The notes beneath the pieces are model-generated. The model worked only from the letters and a program-made list of their open reading frames with translations. It was not told the origin of the DNA and ran no database searches. 25,753 nt of DNA from DATJPR01 sp035506295 (GTDB lineage Bacteria > Bacteroidota > Ignavibacteria > UBA10030 > UBA6906): NCBI GenBank assembly GCA_035506295.1, contig DATJPR010000101.1, positions 1 to 25,753 of the forward strand, written 5' to 3'. The translations under genes and the position numbers were made by a program. Shown piece by piece: positions 24,119 to 25,753 of the stretch (positions within the stretch are counted from its first letter, which is position 1; every line of letters begins with the position of its first letter).

Positions 24119-25399
24119 TTACTCCGTGCGGGTCACCCCGGCCAGCGTACCCAGCTCGTCCCAGAATGCCGGGTAGGATTTCGTGACGCATTCCGCCCCG
24201 TTGATGACGACACCGGGGATCTTGAGGCCGATCAAGCCAAAGACCATGGCAAGCCGGTGGTCGTCGTGTGATGAAAGCGACGCTCCGCGCAACGCCTTTG
24301 GAACGATGGAGAGGCCGTCATCATGGACATCAATATGCGCGCCGAGTTTCCGCAATTCCTCAGCGAGAGTTTCGAGGCGGTTCGATTCCTTGAATCGAAG
24401 ATGGGCGACATTCCGGATTCGCGTCGGCCCTCCTGCGAACAGCGCAACGGCAGCGAGCGTCGGAACCACATCGGGCATCCCGTTCATGTCGACGTCGATT
24501 CCCTGCAATTCCCCCGTTCGCGATACCGCCATTGCACCGCCGTTCTCGCGGACTGTGCACCCCATGCGCTCGAGAACACGGACAAATGCTGTGTCGCCCT
24601 GCAGCGATTGCGTATGCAATCCCTCCACGCACATTTCGCCGCCTGCGATAGCTGCGGCGCCGAACGGATAAGAAGCCCCCGAGGCGTCCGACTCCACCGG
24701 GTAGACAACGGGCCGAAACCTCTGGCTGGCAGGAACATCGAACGTGCGCAAGTCGTCGGTCGCAGTGACGGTGATGCCGAATGCCCGGAGCACATCGATG
24801 GTCATTCGGACATAGGGCGCCGAAGGAAGGGTGCCTTCAACCGTGATCGAGACAGCGCCGTCCGCACGCGGTGCCGCCATCAGCAGCGAAGATAGAAATT
24901 GCGAGCTCCGGTCCCCCCGCAACGTCGTCTTTCCTCCGCGAATCCCTCCGCCGTGAACGCTCACCACTAATCCGGAGACATCCCGTTCAACCCGCACGCC
25001 AAGTTGGTCCAATGCACGGACGAGATCGTCAAGAGGCCGCTCCGCCATTCTTGGCGACAACGAAAATCGCGTCGTGCCCTTCGCCAGGCCGCTGAGCGAG
25101 AGCAAAAACCGGAACGTTGTCCCCGCGTTCCCGATCGGGATGGGAAATTTCGGGGAGGACAACATTCCCCCTTGTCCTTCAACGACAAGCCTGTCACCGG
25201 CGCGTCTGGCCAGCACGCCGAGCAGGTTCAATCCATTGCTCAGGAGCGTCGTGTCGTCACTCTCGGATGCGTTGACCAGTTCCGATGTCCCCTGCGCCAT
25301 CGCCGCGCACACCAGCGCACGATTGGTGATGCTCTTGGACCCGGGGACGCGCATGCGTCCATGGATCGGACCGGAGACAGGATGGACTCTCGCCTGCAT
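24119..25399 (-). CDS. aroA: 3-phosphoshikimate 1-carboxyvinyltransferase (EPSP synthase)
   Basis: Joins phosphoenolpyruvate to shikimate-3-phosphate, the step before chorismate synthase. The 426 residues are full length. Signatures are GSKSITNRAL (20-29), GNAGTTFRFLLSLSG (90-104), the PDVVPTLAAVALFAGG region with the catalytic Asp, LRFKESNRLETLAEEL and SHDDHRLAMVFGL. The GTTFR version of the NAGT loop has Phe where class I enzymes have Pro, so glyphosate response cannot be assumed from this. ATG 25399 lies 3 bases after the Dabb gene stop, and aroC-CM follows after 72 bases. Confidence 0.97.
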   Translation of the reverse strand: MQARVHPVSGPIHGRMRVPGSKSITNRALVCAAMAQGTSELVNASESDDTTLLSNGLNLLGVLARRAGDRLVVEGQGGMLSSPKFPIPIGNAGTTFRFLLSLSGLAKGTTRFSLSPRMAERPLDDLVRALDQLGVRVERDVSGLVVSVHGGGIRGGKTTLRGDRSSQFLSSLLMAAPRADGAVSITVEGTLPSAPYVRMTIDVLRAFGITVTATDDLRTFDVPASQRFRPVVYPVESDASGASYPFGAAAIAGGEMCVEGLHTQSLQGDTAFVRVLERMGCTVRENGGAMAVSRTGELQGIDVDMNGMPDVVPTLAAVALFAGGPTRIRNVAHLRFKESNRLETLAEELRKLGAHIDVHDDGLSIVPKALRGASLSSHDDHRLAMVFGLIGLKIPGVVINGAECVTKSYPAFWDELGTLAGVTRTE

Positions 25400-25402
25400 T
25401 GC

Positions 25403-25705
25403 TCAATACTCGTAGTCGACGACGGTACGCGCTGACCGGACGCCGCGAAGGAATCCAGCGACGCGCTGATGATCGGGGTGGTCCTGATACTCTTTGAGCT
25501 CTTCCAGCGATGCGAATGTGGCATTGAGGACGAGCTCGTAAGCATCCGGATCCGGTCCCACATTCGTCGCCACCTCGAAGGATCGGATGGCCGGAATCAA
25601 AGACGGCAACTCCCTGAGCAACAGTTCGGCACGGCGGACATTTTCCAGGCGCACTCTGCCCTGCGAGGTATCAAGAAATTTCCACATGACGATGTGACGA
25701 ATCAT
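25403..25705 (-). CDS. Dabb-domain (stress-responsive alpha/beta-barrel) protein
   Basis: A 100-residue protein with the dimeric ferredoxin-like Dabb fold: MIRHIVMWKF at the start, a central YELVLNATFASLEELKEYQDHPDH motif region and VVDYEY at the end. Plant and bacterial relatives are small dimers, some stress-induced, a few with enzyme activity; the function here is unknown. GGGAGA lies 5 bases before ATG 25705. It is the first gene of the aroA-aroC-tyrA unit in the window and its stop is 3 bases from the aroA start. The upstream 48 bases (25706-25753) show no clear promoter. Confidence 0.87.
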   Translation of the reverse strand: MIRHIVMWKFLDTSQGRVRLENVRRAELLLRELPSLIPAIRSFEVATNVGPDPDAYELVLNATFASLEELKEYQDHPDHQRVAGFLRGVRSARTVVDYEY

Positions 25706-25753
25706 CGATCTCTCCCGGGATAGTCACACCCGCGATGCTCGGTTCAGGAGACC

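Overview
The window reads as an ordinary chromosomal stretch of a Gram-negative bacterium with moderately high G+C (by eye near 58-60%). It is densely packed with housekeeping genes. The lineage is uncertain. An outer-membrane-style lipoprotein, an LpoA-like TPR/periplasmic-binding protein and a LysM/coiled-coil protein of a type I associate with Ignavibacteria/Chlorobi make the Bacteroidota-Ignavibacteriota (FCB) neighbourhood my best guess. No rRNA, tRNA, CRISPR array, insertion sequence or phage gene is visible. All protein genes but one (mazG) lie on the minus strand, so the biology is read from the right end to the left.

Right block (25705 to 16686, transcribed leftward): a small Dabb-domain protein, aroA, a chorismate synthase fused to a chorismate mutase domain (aroC-CM), prephenate dehydrogenase (tyrA), an ABC ATPase, its 12-helix permease, an LpoA-like TPR plus type-I periplasmic-binding protein, and radC. 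The aromatic genes cover four steps toward 4-hydroxyphenylpyruvate: EPSP synthase, chorismate synthase, chorismate mutase and prephenate dehydrogenase. The most unusual point of the window is the aroC-CM/tyrA junction. The tyrA frame has no ATG, GTG, TTG or CTG ahead of its NAD-binding motif. It lies in the -1 frame of aroC-CM and overlaps the aroC stop as ATAG. This suggests a -1 frameshift giving a trifunctional protein, an ATA start, or a one-base sequence error.

Middle block: a promoter drives a two-gene envelope module, a small coiled-coil lipoprotein and a secreted coiled-coil LysM protein, closed by a good intrinsic terminator. Then come phoH (TTG start) and the lone plus-strand gene mazG, convergent with phoH.

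Left block (13333 to 1, leftward): membrane-anchored YtcJ-type amidohydrolase, MFS transporter, prmC, dtd, alkaline-phosphatase-superfamily enzyme, comEC, SpoU-type RNA methyltransferase, RsuA/RluB-type pseudouridine synthase and Nudix hydrolase, many joined by 4-base stop/start overlaps. After a likely promoter come a PfkB-family kinase, mtnA, recO and an HtrA/Deg protease cut by the window edge. Themes are RNA and translation quality (prmC, dtd, SpoU, RluB), nucleotide hygiene (Nudix, MazG), DNA repair and uptake (RecO, RadC, ComEC) and methylthioadenosine salvage (MtnA).
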